A stretch of DNA of 64,000 nt, taken from assembly GCA_026874595.1 (NCBI GenBank), contig CM049319.1:56738917-56802916 (forward strand). The letters run 5' to 3'. Positions 50,309 through 62,676 of the stretch are shown piece after piece. The translations under genes and the position numbers were made by a program. The DNA is from Sipunculus nudus (lineage: Eukaryota > Annelida > Sipuncula > Golfingiida > Sipunculidae). Each line of letters begins with the position of its first letter. Position 1 is the stretch's first letter. The notes under the pieces are model-generated. The model saw only the letters and a program-made list of their open reading frames with translations, had not been told where the DNA came from and did no database searches.

Positions 50309-51591
50309 TAATAAATAATAATATATCTTGTATGTATAAGGTTGTTCTTATATATGATATCAGATCTTTCAAATAATTGCCATGGATGAATACAAATTTC
50401 CACTCCATATTCCCTTGGCCCATGTGCAATTGTCAAGTCCATGCATGCATATTATTAGATATAAGCGATTCATATAACAATAGTTTTGCTCTGTATAGGT
50501 CTTTTTATATGGTAGGTTCATGAAACTGGAACCCTCAAAAATGTTTAAACCCTACCACAGTATTAATATTTAGATCTGTATCCGAATATCAAGCATCATT
50601 ATGTTCAGTTGTACAATCAAGTAGGCAAGTATGTCACTGTATAAAATTTGTTGCCCTATATACATGTACAAAAAATATCAATCTAATGTAAAAAGCAGTG
50701 AGACTGCATGAGTATTCAAAGTATTATACACACATATACATTACAATGTAATACAGTATGTCACAATAAAAATGTGATAATGCAGCAAAAAATAATAATC
50801 TCCACTAATACCAACTTGCAAGTTTCATACTTATGCTGGAAAAACTAAATTCCTGGTTGCGATTTAAGAAAGAAAACAATTCTTGATATTAAAAAAAAAA
50901 CACCCGTTCTAAACTAAAAATTCAGGGATGCTTTTTCCTGGTAAATGTCCTAGCCATTTTTAATTATTTGCATATATAGGTCAGTATATAAATGCATAAA
51001 TTACTCATGAAAGATAAATGATTTCATGTAAGGCATCAGTAAAATCCTGAAACTATCTGCTTGAAGGGCAAGGTGTGAGCTTATCACAAATCAGCATCTA
51101 TAGACACACTGATTTAAATTTAAATAGTGTTCAACTTTTCTGTCTTGATTCCTTCTTTCATGATGTTTTTCTGTGTAAAAACAATTTGTGTATGATCAAA
51201 GGGGCTGAAATGGTATAACAGTGCCCCCATACATCGCAATCAAAAAACATATTGTACAGGTATCGTAAGATGTCAGTGCATCAATATACATGATCATCCA
51301 ATAAGAGTCAATGTATACTAATGTATATAAAGCGGAGGTAAATTGTCTCTTTAGTCTCTAATGTGAAACTTCACAGATCATAAACAAAAATAGTGATCTC
51401 TCTGTGGTCAGGGAGGAACACTAGCTCATCATCTAAACTATAATATATTTTATATGCATTGTATCATGTATTGTATTGTGAGCTAGGCAGCACAATGCAT
51501 ACCATTTCGTTAAATTATGTAGCATTACAGCCACAGTCTGTACATGTATATATGTGTATCATGGACAACATGTGTTCTTCTGCTGCATTCT
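50309..51591 (-). other. downstream flank / probable 3' UTR of the tetraspanin gene
   Basis: Follows the tetraspanin stop codon on the - strand. No open frame of interest. No AATAAA was found on the - strand within the first 1.2 kb; an ATTAAA variant lies near 50,952. The poly(A) site is unresolved. Confidence 0.35.
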
Positions 51592-54500
51592 TCACTCCAG
51601 TTCTCTTAGGTAGAATATTCCAGTCAAGATACCACCAATCTGAAAAAGAAAGTCAAAATATTTTAGGTGGCATCCCTGATAAAACTCCTTCATGTAAGGG
51701 TATAATAGGGTAACATGATTATCTTAAATATTTATGTTTTGTATTGGAATTTACTGTGGAAATTTAAAAATGCATTTTAATATTTATAAAGAAAATGAAT
51801 TTATAAAAAGTGCAATAATTCAAGCACCATGAATTTCTTGCTTAAAATGAATTTTAATTTTTTTGTATACAATTTTTTTTATATTATATAATCATACTGA
51901 ACTAAGCTTTGTAAATGCTCTGACAGTGCCATTGAAAATTGTCTGTCACCATATTCATTAAAAATGAATTTAAAAATGAACAAATTAAACATAAATCTCT
52001 TTTAGCATCAGCAGATTGAAAAGCTCTGCAGGGAAATAATCCTAGAAATGCTAACACAAGTACAGTGGATAAAGGCTGTAATTCAAACCTCTTACACCTT
52101 TATGTGGATTTTATAGTTGATTATATAGGTGCCTTTCAACAGGCAGCCAGTGGAGTTGTTTCAGAACAGGCATGATGCTGTCACTCTTCCTAGATCTTGT
52201 AATAGAGGGATTTTAAGTATTTATTCCCTACATAGGCATTATCCATACATATTTTAAGTACTGTGGAAGTGGTTTTGTTAGCGGGGTTTTTATTTTTGCG
52301 CTTTTCGCGGAAGCATGATTAGCGCTAAATTAAGAACACGCGTTATTTTGAACACCCCAGACAAGTCCGTGTAGTATACTTTTTTACCGTCACTATTGTT
52401 CGATACAAGAAAAGGGTTCTGACAAATTGAATAGACGATCCTTTGTCATACAGATCATAAATGTTTGATGGGGCAATGAGAAAAACGAAACTGTTTTTAT
52501 ATACAAAATTTATTTTTTATGCACAAAAGTCTAGTGTTTTCATCGTTATTTTGGTATTCACCCCGGTGGCGCTTTGCAGGTTGTGATGTTACTAGCTGAT
52601 CGATGCGATCGTTCGCCACTTGGAAGACTGCAGAATTCTGGTCTGACACACAGTCACGTGATTCTTGTAATTCCTCCTCGCTTGAGTTGAGGCTTCTTCA
52701 ACAAGGATGTTAGAGCAGTCATGTGGCTTGTATTAAGATCTAACAGCAAGTGATATCTCAGCTGAAAACCACTCCGCTTATTGGTAATTTGTAGAAACAA
52801 CTGTGAAACAAATATCCTTTGAAGCTCTTTAAAACCGCCCTCCAAATGTCTTTGAAGTACGACTGAGAGCCAGCCGCAGTTGTGGTCAGCTCTGTTTGTT
52901 GTTCACACATACAGCAGGCGGCTTATAATTAGTAATCACAGTTGCTTATGTTGAGCAGTTCTACAATTTACTCAAATGTCAAACTGCGTTTCTGGGTACC
53001 ATAGCATCGTCAAACGTAATAAGTCCCAGTAATTACATATTGTTTACCCCGTGCAATCACACGCTATCGACCAGCTCGTAGCATGTACGCAGTCACCCGA
53101 AGTTGTCAGGTGGAAGGTAGGTTGCGTTACAAACCTATCTTTTATGTAATCGTTTAAATATTTTGATATATTTGATACAAATTGAATTCCCCATACATAT
53201 TGATTTGTGCGAAAATGCGAACTGCGCTAATGCTATAAAATGGAAAAAGCGCGAAAATTCAGACGCGCCAAATTAACCACTTCCACAGTATTTATTCCCT
53301 ACATAGGCATTATCCATACATATTTCTTACCAGTAATAGAGCTATTCCTATTGCCACACCTAACACCACTGCTGTGTGGTCCATCAAAAACCAGGATCCC
53401 TGGCTGTAGCAGTCCTGAAACAATAAAGAAACATTGAATTAATATATGTTTTGTACATATATGTTCTTTTTTGTTTGAAATTTTGAATGTGGAGGTAGCT
53501 GCCTCAATTTTTAGCTCAGCTGACCATAAGTCATCTGTCCATCAATCCGTTAACAAGGCACAAATTGTAACAGTTTGACCTAGAAACTTCTATCTTCAGA
53601 ACAAGGTATGTCCTTTGTAAATCTCCTTGCATGTCAAAAGGACAGTCACAGTGACCTATATCTTGTGAGTTATGCACATATAACTTTTTGTACATATGTG
53701 TTCTTTTTGTTTTATATATTTTGTTTGTGTAGGGAAGCTGCCCCATTTATAGCTCATCTGACTACAGGTCACCTGTCCTTCCATCTATTAACAAAGCACA
53801 AATCATAACTGGTTTGACCTAGAAACTTCTTTTTTGACAATGAGGATTGTCCCTTTGCACACCAAATGGAAAGTCAGTATGACCTATATTTTGCAAGTTA
53901 TGCACATAACATTTTGTGCATCAACTGCACATGTACCATTTGTTTCCATACAAATAATGAAGAAAATAGGTTTAGCCAGTTCTTCAAAATTGTTGCAGAC
54001 ACAACCAAAAATTTCTACATTTTAAACTTTTGATTTATAGAAAACATACTTTAGATAAAATATCTCAATAATTACCAAATGGCTCTTTCTGAAATTTGGC
54101 AAACTTATTGATTATGGATATAGCCCGGCCTTTCCACTATTGCAGACTGGTTGTGCTTAATCTACATTTTCTTTTTTGTACACCATTTCTGTATTGTATT
54201 TTTTGTCCTCAGAAATTCTGGCTGGCAAAATGTAATATGGGCACAAATTGTAACTGCGTGACCTAGATTATTTCTACCTCACATCAAGGTATATCCATAT
54301 AGATCAAGTATCCAAGATGCCATCCTGGGCCAGCCAACACTAATTGATTTACACCCACTGACACATCCCTGGTCTGTCATCTCCTGTCCCTAAGTGAAGT
54401 GACCATGCAGGTCCCTAACAGGCTAGGACAAGCCTGACACTGGAAAGCGAGAATATCCAGTAAATCTTCAAATTTACTTTAATACTTTGGGTGAATGTCC

Positions 54501-57500
54501 GCAACATGGCAGTGATTGCCCCAACTTTTGTCTTTGGAGGTCCTAACTGTCCTCATAATTTCCAATACCTCTCTACTGAGATCATTAACTCATATTCACA
54601 CATACCTTTGCACTGAGAGCATTGTTGTCTGCCCCTACTTCTGTCTTTGGAGGTCCCATCTGGAATGTCTGGCAGGTTTTCTGGTCCATGATCCTATATG
54701 TGACTGGATCCCATTTACAACACGACGATGGAACCATAGGGGTGATCTTGTGACCTTTACAAGACGAGTTATATGTTAACCTTAATAATTTGTCATGATT
54801 ATTCTGAATAATTCCTGTCTATAACGTGGAAACAATAAAAACCAAAATGACATGCACCTTATGGGGTTGTCTTTTTACACATTTCCCTTTTTACAAATAA
54901 GGTGGCTTTTACACAATTTATGACATATTTAATTTATTATCAAAATAAATGTGCTCCTTTAATGCCAAATCTTCAACATATGCTGATTCTTGATCAGGAC
55001 ACAATTAATTTCCTGATAAATATTCATGAACAAGGTAACTTCAGTATGTGTATGAAATTTTAAAAAGTTCACAACTGACACCAAGGTTCATATTACTAAC
55101 ATAAATTCCTAATTCTTCATTTTTTTTATCAATGCTCCATTTAAGCTTTAGAAAAAAAACAGAAAATGAGTAATAAAAGCTCTTATGAGTACTGGCAACA
55201 CTGTATGTACTCACTCAACTCCGGCTGGTTCTTGTACCAGGCTGAGTACCGGTACTGACTGTACCCCTTCTGCCCGTTGTACTCCACTCCACAACACTGG
55301 AGCTGTAAACAAGATACAACAAGTACATGTCTATTAGTGGTAGGAATTTGTGGTTAAATCATGTTTGATGACTGATAGGAATTTGTTATAAAATCATGTT
55401 TGATGACTGATCGATTATTGATAATTTTATTTGCCTTCTTTATTGCAGTGAAATCAGCTGCAGAGTTCTACCTAAAAAATTCACAAAGTACACCGAGTCT
55501 AACATGTACATGATGCCGATAGGTCACAGTAATGGTTGGGTTGTTGACACCTGTTCATAGCACAAGATTCAGTTTTAATCTTGTTCACTAGTTTTTTTTG
55601 TTTTTTTTTTTATTAAACAAAAATACATACATACAATACATACACATTGCATACAACACATTGACAAAAAAACAGTGTTTTACTGAAAGACTAAACTGTA
55701 CAACAGAAGGTTACTTTGTATCTCTCATATAGCTCATATAGATAATTCTGCTGTTTTCTGTCACTACAGCTAGACAAGACCTGTCCAACTAATCTTTTAT
55801 ACAGATTAAGAAAGATAATTCAGTGTTCTGAAACTGAATCAGTTCATTTGTGGTTGTCCACCAATAGCAGTGTATCAAACGTAACTTTGTAACTAATTGC
55901 TATTTTGGTTTTTGTTTTAACCGATGGTTGCACCAAGTGAACAGAATTTCTGCCACTTTTCATTATCTTGTTCACTAGTTTGTGTCCCCTATTTGTAATA
56001 TATGTTTCACAGAATTAGATTTTTTTTCTGGATAACATGACTTCTTTGCATGTTTTGATTGATAATGCAAAGATGCAAACCAATTTAACGGCTGATGAAA
56101 GAAAACAACCATCATTGAAAAAATTGAGTAATAGGCACACCACTATTATGTATATATAATATACTCCATTCCAACATCCTATCTCACCTTTTTTTATTTC
56201 TTTTTATTTTTGCACTTTACCTCTCAAACTGCAGACTTGAGAAGCAACTACATTTCAGCTGTCAATGTTGTCAAAGGATCCAGGCGGGGGGTGATTTACA
56301 TTATTATGATAATTTAATAAAAGGAGTATGAAAGTACATACTGTAGCTCAGGATATGATATGTATCATGATACTTTGCACTAAATATGATACACAGTATG
56401 ATATATATCATGATACTTTGCACTCAATATGATCCACAGTATGATATGTATCATGATACTTTGCACTGAATATGATACACAGTATGATATGTATTATGAT
56501 ACTTTGCACTCAATGTGATACACAGTATGATATGTATCATGATACTTTGCACTCAACGTGATACACAGTTTAATATGTATCATGATACTTTGCACTCAAT
56601 GTGATACACAGTATGATATGTATCATGATACTTTGCACTCAATGTGATACACAGTATGATATGTATCATGATACTTTGCACTCAATGTGATACACAGTAT
56701 GATATGTATCATGATACTTTGCACTCAATATGATACACAGTATAATATGTATCATGATACTTTGCACTCAATATGATACACAGTATGATATGTATCATGA
56801 TACTTTGCACTCAATATGATACACAGTATGATATGTATCATGATACTTTGCACTCAATATGATACACAGTTTTATATGTATCATGATACTTTGCACTCAA
56901 TATGATACACAGTATGATATGTATCTTGATACTTTGCATTCAATGTGATACACAGTATGATATGTATCATGAAACTTTGCACTCAATGTGATACACAGTA
57001 TGATATGTATCATGATACTTTGCACTCAATATGATACACAGTATAATATGTATCATGATACTTTGCACTTTATATGATACACAGTATTATATGTATCATG
57101 ATACTTTGCACTTTATATGATACACTATACAATACAATTAAGGAACATTACAGTGTAGATTCAAGGTTAATGTTCAGCCTTGTTTATCATCAGATAACCA
57201 AACTTCCCCACATGCAAGGCATTTCAAAATTATAAATATCATTTTTAACAAACAGTCAGCCAATCAGATGCCAATCATTAATTTCTACATGGTAACATTT
57301 AACCTTATATGGGTTGTATGGCACTTTAAAATATTTTTTTTTTTTAAATTTGGGACCTTGCTTTTTCTCCACATGATGAGATATCATCAATCTTTTGACA
57401 CAAGGACATCTGACGATACGGGAGATGCAATATCTGACTCTGTATCGTGATGTAGTGGTGCACTGATGTACCTTTACAGCCCTAAACTAAATGTATCTAA

Positions 57501-60500
57501 CCTGGCTGTATTTCATTCACAACAAGATTGTACTTTAAGTAGCGGTCTTCCTACATTCCTTCCATAACTTCTTCAACTGAGCCACTGCTTGCTACATCAT
57601 GCAGGGTTTGCTGGCAAGTGGTTGGCACAGAGCCAAGAATGTTCAGACCAATGAGAGCAGAGTAGGCCTACCACATACTGCATCCAAGTATGCAAACTAA
57701 CTGTGTAAGGAATATAAAAGACCATCTGTTCCAATCCAGTAAGGATTGCGCTAACTCGTCTTGTTTTATGAACATGCACATTTCCACCTACCCGACTTTG
57801 GACTTGGTCCCACGCCCACGTCACATCCCTGTTCCACTCTAAGTGCTGGTCATGTCCATATAATTTTATTAATGAGTCATACATCTTCTCTTTGGTGTAA
57901 TCTCCAATCTGAAAGTAAACAGTGACTATAAAGAGACTGGAGTCTAGAACAAGAGCTATATGTGTTAGTCAAACAACACTGGCTGAGGCTAGGCCTTGAC
58001 AAAACATGGAGCACTTCAATAGTTAACTGACTTTCAATTGGAGCTCAACTTAGTTTTGGCAAAAAGCAATCTGGCTTCAAAACTTTTAAAAGAATTCACA
58101 TCAAACTGATGATGTTACAAACTACCAAAGCCAATGTATTTGTTCTAAATCTGTTTGCTTACTCCTGTACACAAGTGGAAGTAAACTTGCATCCAGCGCA
58201 AAATATAAACATAACACATGCCACCTGGTGGTAACACTGAGAAATATCATCAGATCAATATTTTCAAGCTTCTTATAATTGTTTCTTATTTCAAGTTTCT
58301 TCCAATTGTTTTGGATTTGTCCCGCATGTCAAAGATTGGGAACCTGGTTGCACAATCTGGTTACGTTAAACAGATACATGTGGACCGTGTTTACTCACAC
58401 ACAGAACCATAACAACACATAAGACATTCAAACTGGAAAGAGCGAGTCTATGTCTGTCATGGTGTGACATCTCAGTTAAGATGATGTAGTAAATCTGAAT
58501 TATTCAGGACATAGATATACTGATAGTAAATTTACTATAGTTTCATATTTATTTACCTGTGTCCTGAAGACACCTGCCAAGATTCCCGAGATCAATAGGA
58601 TGAGGAAAACCAGGACCTGACATCCAATGTACTGAAATAGAAATGATATGCGTAGTCTAGTTAATATCATGTAATGGTAAACTGAATGTACATATAGTGA
58701 ATCAGATGTAATATACACAGTCTAATAAGCCAATGTATTCAATAATGTGTAATGATATACAGTGAAACCTGTATTAAAAGACCACCTGTGCGTAGTCTTA
58801 TTAGACAGGTCAGTTAAAATTAACTTGAATGCTTTCAGTTCACCAAAGGTTGGTCTTAACAGGCAAGTGGTCTCAACAGACGAGGGGTCTAAACATGACA
58901 AGTGGTCTTAACAAGACAGGTGGTCTTAGTAGACAGGTGGTCTGTAGAACAGGATCCACTGTACAGACATATAATATACTAAAACAGAAATGATTTCTAT
59001 GATGTATAGCTATGTTAGCCATCTCAGTTCAGTTGCAGAGATGAAAGAAAGATGATGCCTATCTGGAGTACAATAGACTAATGAACTTAAATAATACAAG
59101 CTTTCAGAAAACATAACTAATATACAAAGTTAATAGGATAATGCTTATTTTCTACTTCCCTGGGGTATATACTGAAAAAAAGAATATTAACATATATTTT
59201 CAAAAAATTATGTTAATATATAATAAAAGCTACACAGAATATTCTAATATTTATGAACAAGGGACCTATGGGTCACGACGCTCAGCTGTTATATATGATA
59301 AAAAAATATTATTTAGAAATGAGGCACATGCTGGTTTTGTGTGGTAATAAATATAAGCTGTATTATGAGTTGTTGTTGTTTAGCTTATGTATGATTTTGA
59401 TAGTACCTTTGGAGACCGATAAGAGGATTGATTTCATTTATTTTATTAACAATTGGAGTACTATTGTCACACAGATTTTGACTTGGCCATATAACTTATA
59501 AGCAGAACATATAATATAAGAGTTTAACTATTTATTAAAAAAAAATACAAATATTGTCCCAAATATAATTTTTATTAAAAATAATAAGAGAATCATATGA
59601 TTTTTTAAAATGAAATATAACTGATATGATTATTAAAATAATATTAAAGAATATATTCATGAATGCATTCATGAATACATTTTGAAAGTATTTGCACGAG
59701 TATTCATATACTTTCATTTTTATCTGAATTCCCATTCTTTATGCAAGAAATTTTATAATGGAGTACATAATCATATTCGTATTTAAATACAATTACAAAG
59801 TAATCGCACCATGTCTGGTATTTATTCAATTTTCACCAAACAATGATGTTGAGAATCCAGAATATACAAAATTCACACATTTAAATAATGATCATAAGTA
59901 CCTGGTTTTATGGCTTTTATTTATATTAAAAAATAACTGTAAAAAATTCATTTTGGACTAATTTCACATCAATGTACACACTAGACACATTAGGAATCTA
60001 GATTAATATTATCAACTGCATCTTTGTCTATCATTAATTTCCTTCATATGATCCCTAATGATTAGTAATGAATAATATGATTTACTTCTTTATCATTAAA
60101 ATTGAACTGAAAAATGCCATAGGTGACTGCATGGTGTTATTTGGAATATGTGACATTCTACCCATCGATACAAGATTCTTATATCATCAGTAACTGCAAG
60201 TTAATTTCCTGTTATTATAAACTAACAAATTCCTTTTCGATTTTTCTTTAATTTGTTATTAAAAACCAATAAAAATTTATTAATTTGTTGTTTATTGTTA
60301 TGTTGTTGGTTAAAACTACTAGATGAGTTGGGTTGGACACCTGGATCAACTGTGGTTGGCCATTAGCTGCCTGGATTCCTGTATGCCTCGCCTCAAGCGT
60401 GCATAATTTGATGAAAGGTCAACAAGGTCAACATACAGGTGACTCAAGAGGGGCTGAGAGAGCCAAAGTGTGACAGGGTCTCATAAAAAACATTAATAAA

Positions 60501-62676
60501 AGCTACAATTTTTGGCCAATTTCTTTCAGCTTTCTAAACTAAAAAGCTGAAATCCTTATGTGTGCATGATATGAAAATTATATCAACAGTGCTCACGGGA
60601 AACAAACGTGCCATGGTCACAGTTGGGCAAAATTTAAGGTACTAATTTTATATTTATACTAATAACTTATAAAATTTGAAAAATTCAGAACTAATTTTGG
60701 GTATTCAATTGAATCTTGATTAAATAATGTTACATCCTTGACAAAAAAATCTCTAGCAATGCCCTTGTTAAGGGAGTAAATATATTTCTTGATTTTTTAC
60801 AAAGTGCATTATGTTTGGGCCCATAACTTAAAACAATTACGCAATACTGACATCATTCTGGGATGTGCATAGAGAATGAAAAATATGTATATTGTTTATG
60901 ATTAAAGTCAGATCAGTGGTTTTGATATTAGGCAGTCTTGAAGTGTAACAATATGTTTTTAATGGAAAAATGAAGTTTTTCATTAATATCTCGAAGGTAT
61001 TAAGTCCTAGTGACCAAATTCTTGGCATGGTAGGGGATTATGGAGACATCTAACTGTATGCTGAATTTAAGGAACTTAGAGCTTGAGCTGGGGAGCTGAG
61101 CTTTTGCAAACTGCATAACACTAGCTTGATGTAAACAATATGTTACAAGGTGCTTGAAAACTTGATTAAAATCTACAGTTTTTGATCAACTGGTTTCAAA
61201 TTATTGGTGTTAACAGCTGAAATGCTGACAAAAACATGCTGTGAAAATTAAATCCACAGTACTTACAGGAAAAAAACGTGCCATGGTCAAAGTTGGGCAA
61301 AATTTAAGGTACCAATTTTTTATTTTTGTTAATATTTTAAAAAATTTTAAAGATTTTCATCTAATTTTGGGTATACAATTTAATTTTGATTAATTAAAGT
61401 TATATTACTGGAAAAAAGGTCCACAGCTTTAACATTTTTTGTGTTAAGTGATCAAATATCTTTCCTTATTTTTTTCAAAATGCATTATGTTTGGGCCCAG
61501 AACTTTTTTAAATTAAATAATACAGACATAATTTCTGGCATGTACATAGGAACTATATAGAGGAATATTTATGGTAAATATGAGGAAAAACAGATGAGTG
61601 GTTTTGTATATAGGCAGTCCTAAAGTGTGAAAATAAGTTTTTAATAAAAAATTGAGGTTTTCCCTTAATTTCTCAAAGGAACGAAGTTGCAAAGACCCAG
61701 TTTTCGGCTTGGTAGGAGATCTTGGGGACATCTAACATTATGCCAAATTTTGGATTCCTAGGTCTTACGGTTTCAAAACGTGCCACATCTACGGACGGAC
61801 GGACGGACGGAGGGCGGACGGACGGACGGACGACGGACAATGGACCACAACTATAGCTCAGATGACTTATAGTCAGCTGAGCTAAAAATGGACAATTTAC
61901 ATTGTTTCTTCAGTTTTGTGTATACTTAATGTAGCTTTTCACACAGCAGACAGCCTGGGGTGCCATGCCATGGATTTAATATAAATCTTCAATTTATAGG
62001 TAACATAAAAGATCTGTTATGATACTGATAACCACAATGAACTTGTTTATAGTCTGTATAACACATAAAAACTATAAACTAGAAATATGTAACCACAAAG
62101 TGATCACTAGAAGCCTTTCCCTGAGGCAAGCAACTGAGTGATACCAGGGAACCGGCTATGATTACGTATCTCTTGGATGTAAGGTCAAGCCAAACATAAA
62201 TATCAGGTTCAAATCTGTGACATTCTATTAAAATTTCAGCTTTTCAAAATCAGCCATATTGGCCGGACATCTATAAAAAACCCCAGAAAATTTCAAAACA
62301 AAGATAAAAAACAGAAGAAACAAATTTAAATTTATTGTTTTGCCCTCAGGGTGACCTGAGTAGGTACATTTTTTTAATCCAAATAAGAATACAGAAATAC
62401 ACTAAACATTGCCTATATGCCTCTCCATCATAGCGGGGAAGGATTAACAAAACATCAACTGTGAATGTATAAGCTATGACTCACCACTATAACCATCATC
62501 TTGGACCCAGTAATTCCAGCAATCAAACCCGTGAATGCCACCAGAATTGTAATGACTCCGCCCACGACCAGTCCGTAGGCCCCAACAGCCAGGAATGAAG
62601 ACCCAGTAATGTTAGTCACAAAATTCCTGTCCACAACCATGAAAATTCCTACTGCCAAGGCACCAACACCAAGGAT
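51592..62676 (-). CDS. tetraspanin, seven exons, 5' incomplete
   Basis: Four-pass membrane protein that organises membrane microdomains with integrins and other partners. Exons in transcript order: 62485-62676, 58557-58631, 57792-57908, 55215-55302, 54606-54754, 53331-53414, 51592-51639 (stop TGA). All sites are GT-AG and phases agree, giving 250 residues. In order: second half of TM1 (ILGVGALAVGIFMV), small loop with VDRNFV and a possible N-glycosylation site NIT, TM2, a short GSKMM inner loop, TM3 (IGCQVLVFLILLISGILAGV), then a large extracellular loop of about 140 residues. That loop has CCG in LQCCGVEYN, PSSCC, then KTC and DCYSQ: six cysteines in the usual pattern. TM4 ends in a short tail, YLRELE. 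The exon for the N-terminus and first half of TM1 was not found before 64,000 and should lie beyond it. I cannot name the vertebrate orthologue; the six-cysteine loop fits the CD9/CD151-like side of the family. Confidence 0.93.
52261..53288. mobile_element. TA-flanked DNA transposon with CTGTGGAAGTGGTT ends, in the last tetraspanin intron
   Basis: A 1028-bp element flanked by TA on both sides, with the 14-bp perfect inverted repeat ctgtggaagtggtt. Subterminal gcgcttttcgcgg and gcgcgaaaattc words continue the symmetry. The interior is CpG-rich compared with its surroundings; the longest frame is 63 codons, so it is non-autonomous. It sits inside the second unit of a tandem duplication of about 42 bp (52,216-52,258 and 53,289-53,327), so the intact first unit shows the empty site. 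Its right end is about 40 bp from the donor of the TM4 exon. Confidence 0.82.
53508..54300 (+). mobile_element. family d repeat fragments in a tetraspanin intron
   Basis: Two family d starts in a row (tttttagctcagctgaccat at 53,508 and ttatagctcatctgactaca at about 53,748) are each followed by acaaggcacaaattgtaac-type and gtgacctatat words. A third degenerate unit follows near 54,240. No right terminus is seen. The orientation is opposite to the gene. Confidence 0.55.
55595..55964 (-). mobile_element. retroposed insertion with poly(A) and 17-bp target duplication
   Basis: The 17-bp word atcttgttcactagttt occurs at 55,578-55,594 and again at 55,965-55,981. The 370 bp between them ends, on the - strand, in a gtttaataaa-type signal running into an A-rich tail (T-rich on +, at 55,591-55,611). 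A target duplication of this length plus a 3' A tail is the mark of LINE-type reverse transcription. The body has no long frame and no Pol III boxes I can see, so it may be a processed copy of an mRNA 3' UTR or a LINE tail. Confidence 0.75.
56341..57127. repeat. 43-bp minisatellite, about 18 copies, in a tetraspanin intron
   Basis: The unit reads tatgatatgtatcatgatac then tttgcactcaatatgataca and cag. Copies are very similar, mostly differing at one or two bases (aatatg/aatgtg, tatgata/tataata). Each unit contains the palindrome tatcatgata, so either strand can fold at every repeat. It sits between the exons for the loop start and the CCG motif. Confidence 0.95.
58760..58961. mobile_element. 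pogo/Tigger-like MITE in a tetraspanin intron
   Basis: A 202-bp block flanked by TA, starting cagtgaaacctgtatt and ending aacaggatccactg. The inverted repeat is imperfect over about 15 bp. The interior carries a decaying set of ggtggtcttaacagacagg-type words. Non-coding. Confidence 0.65.
59256..61885 (-). mobile_element. Helentron-like element (family d) in a tetraspanin intron
   Basis: Read on the - strand it starts at 61,885 (ttagctcagctgactataag, then tcatctgagc), has a (TCCG)n tract (ACGG on + at about 61,791-61,838), and can be closed by a matching right end at 59,256 (reverse of aacaagggacctatgggtca, then cgacgctcagctg). The body holds two tandem copies of a unit of about 660-700 bp (61,150-61,800 and 60,480-61,090) and then unrelated AT-rich sequence. 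Whether the right end belongs to the same insertion is an inference. Confidence 0.6.

Noticed and set aside
48293-61731. Two similar - strand frames (MSPRSPTKPKTGS…) suggesting a conserved small protein
   Set aside because: Both are inside near-identical repeat copies; similarity is at DNA level and the older third copy (60.8-61.0 kb) does not keep the frame.
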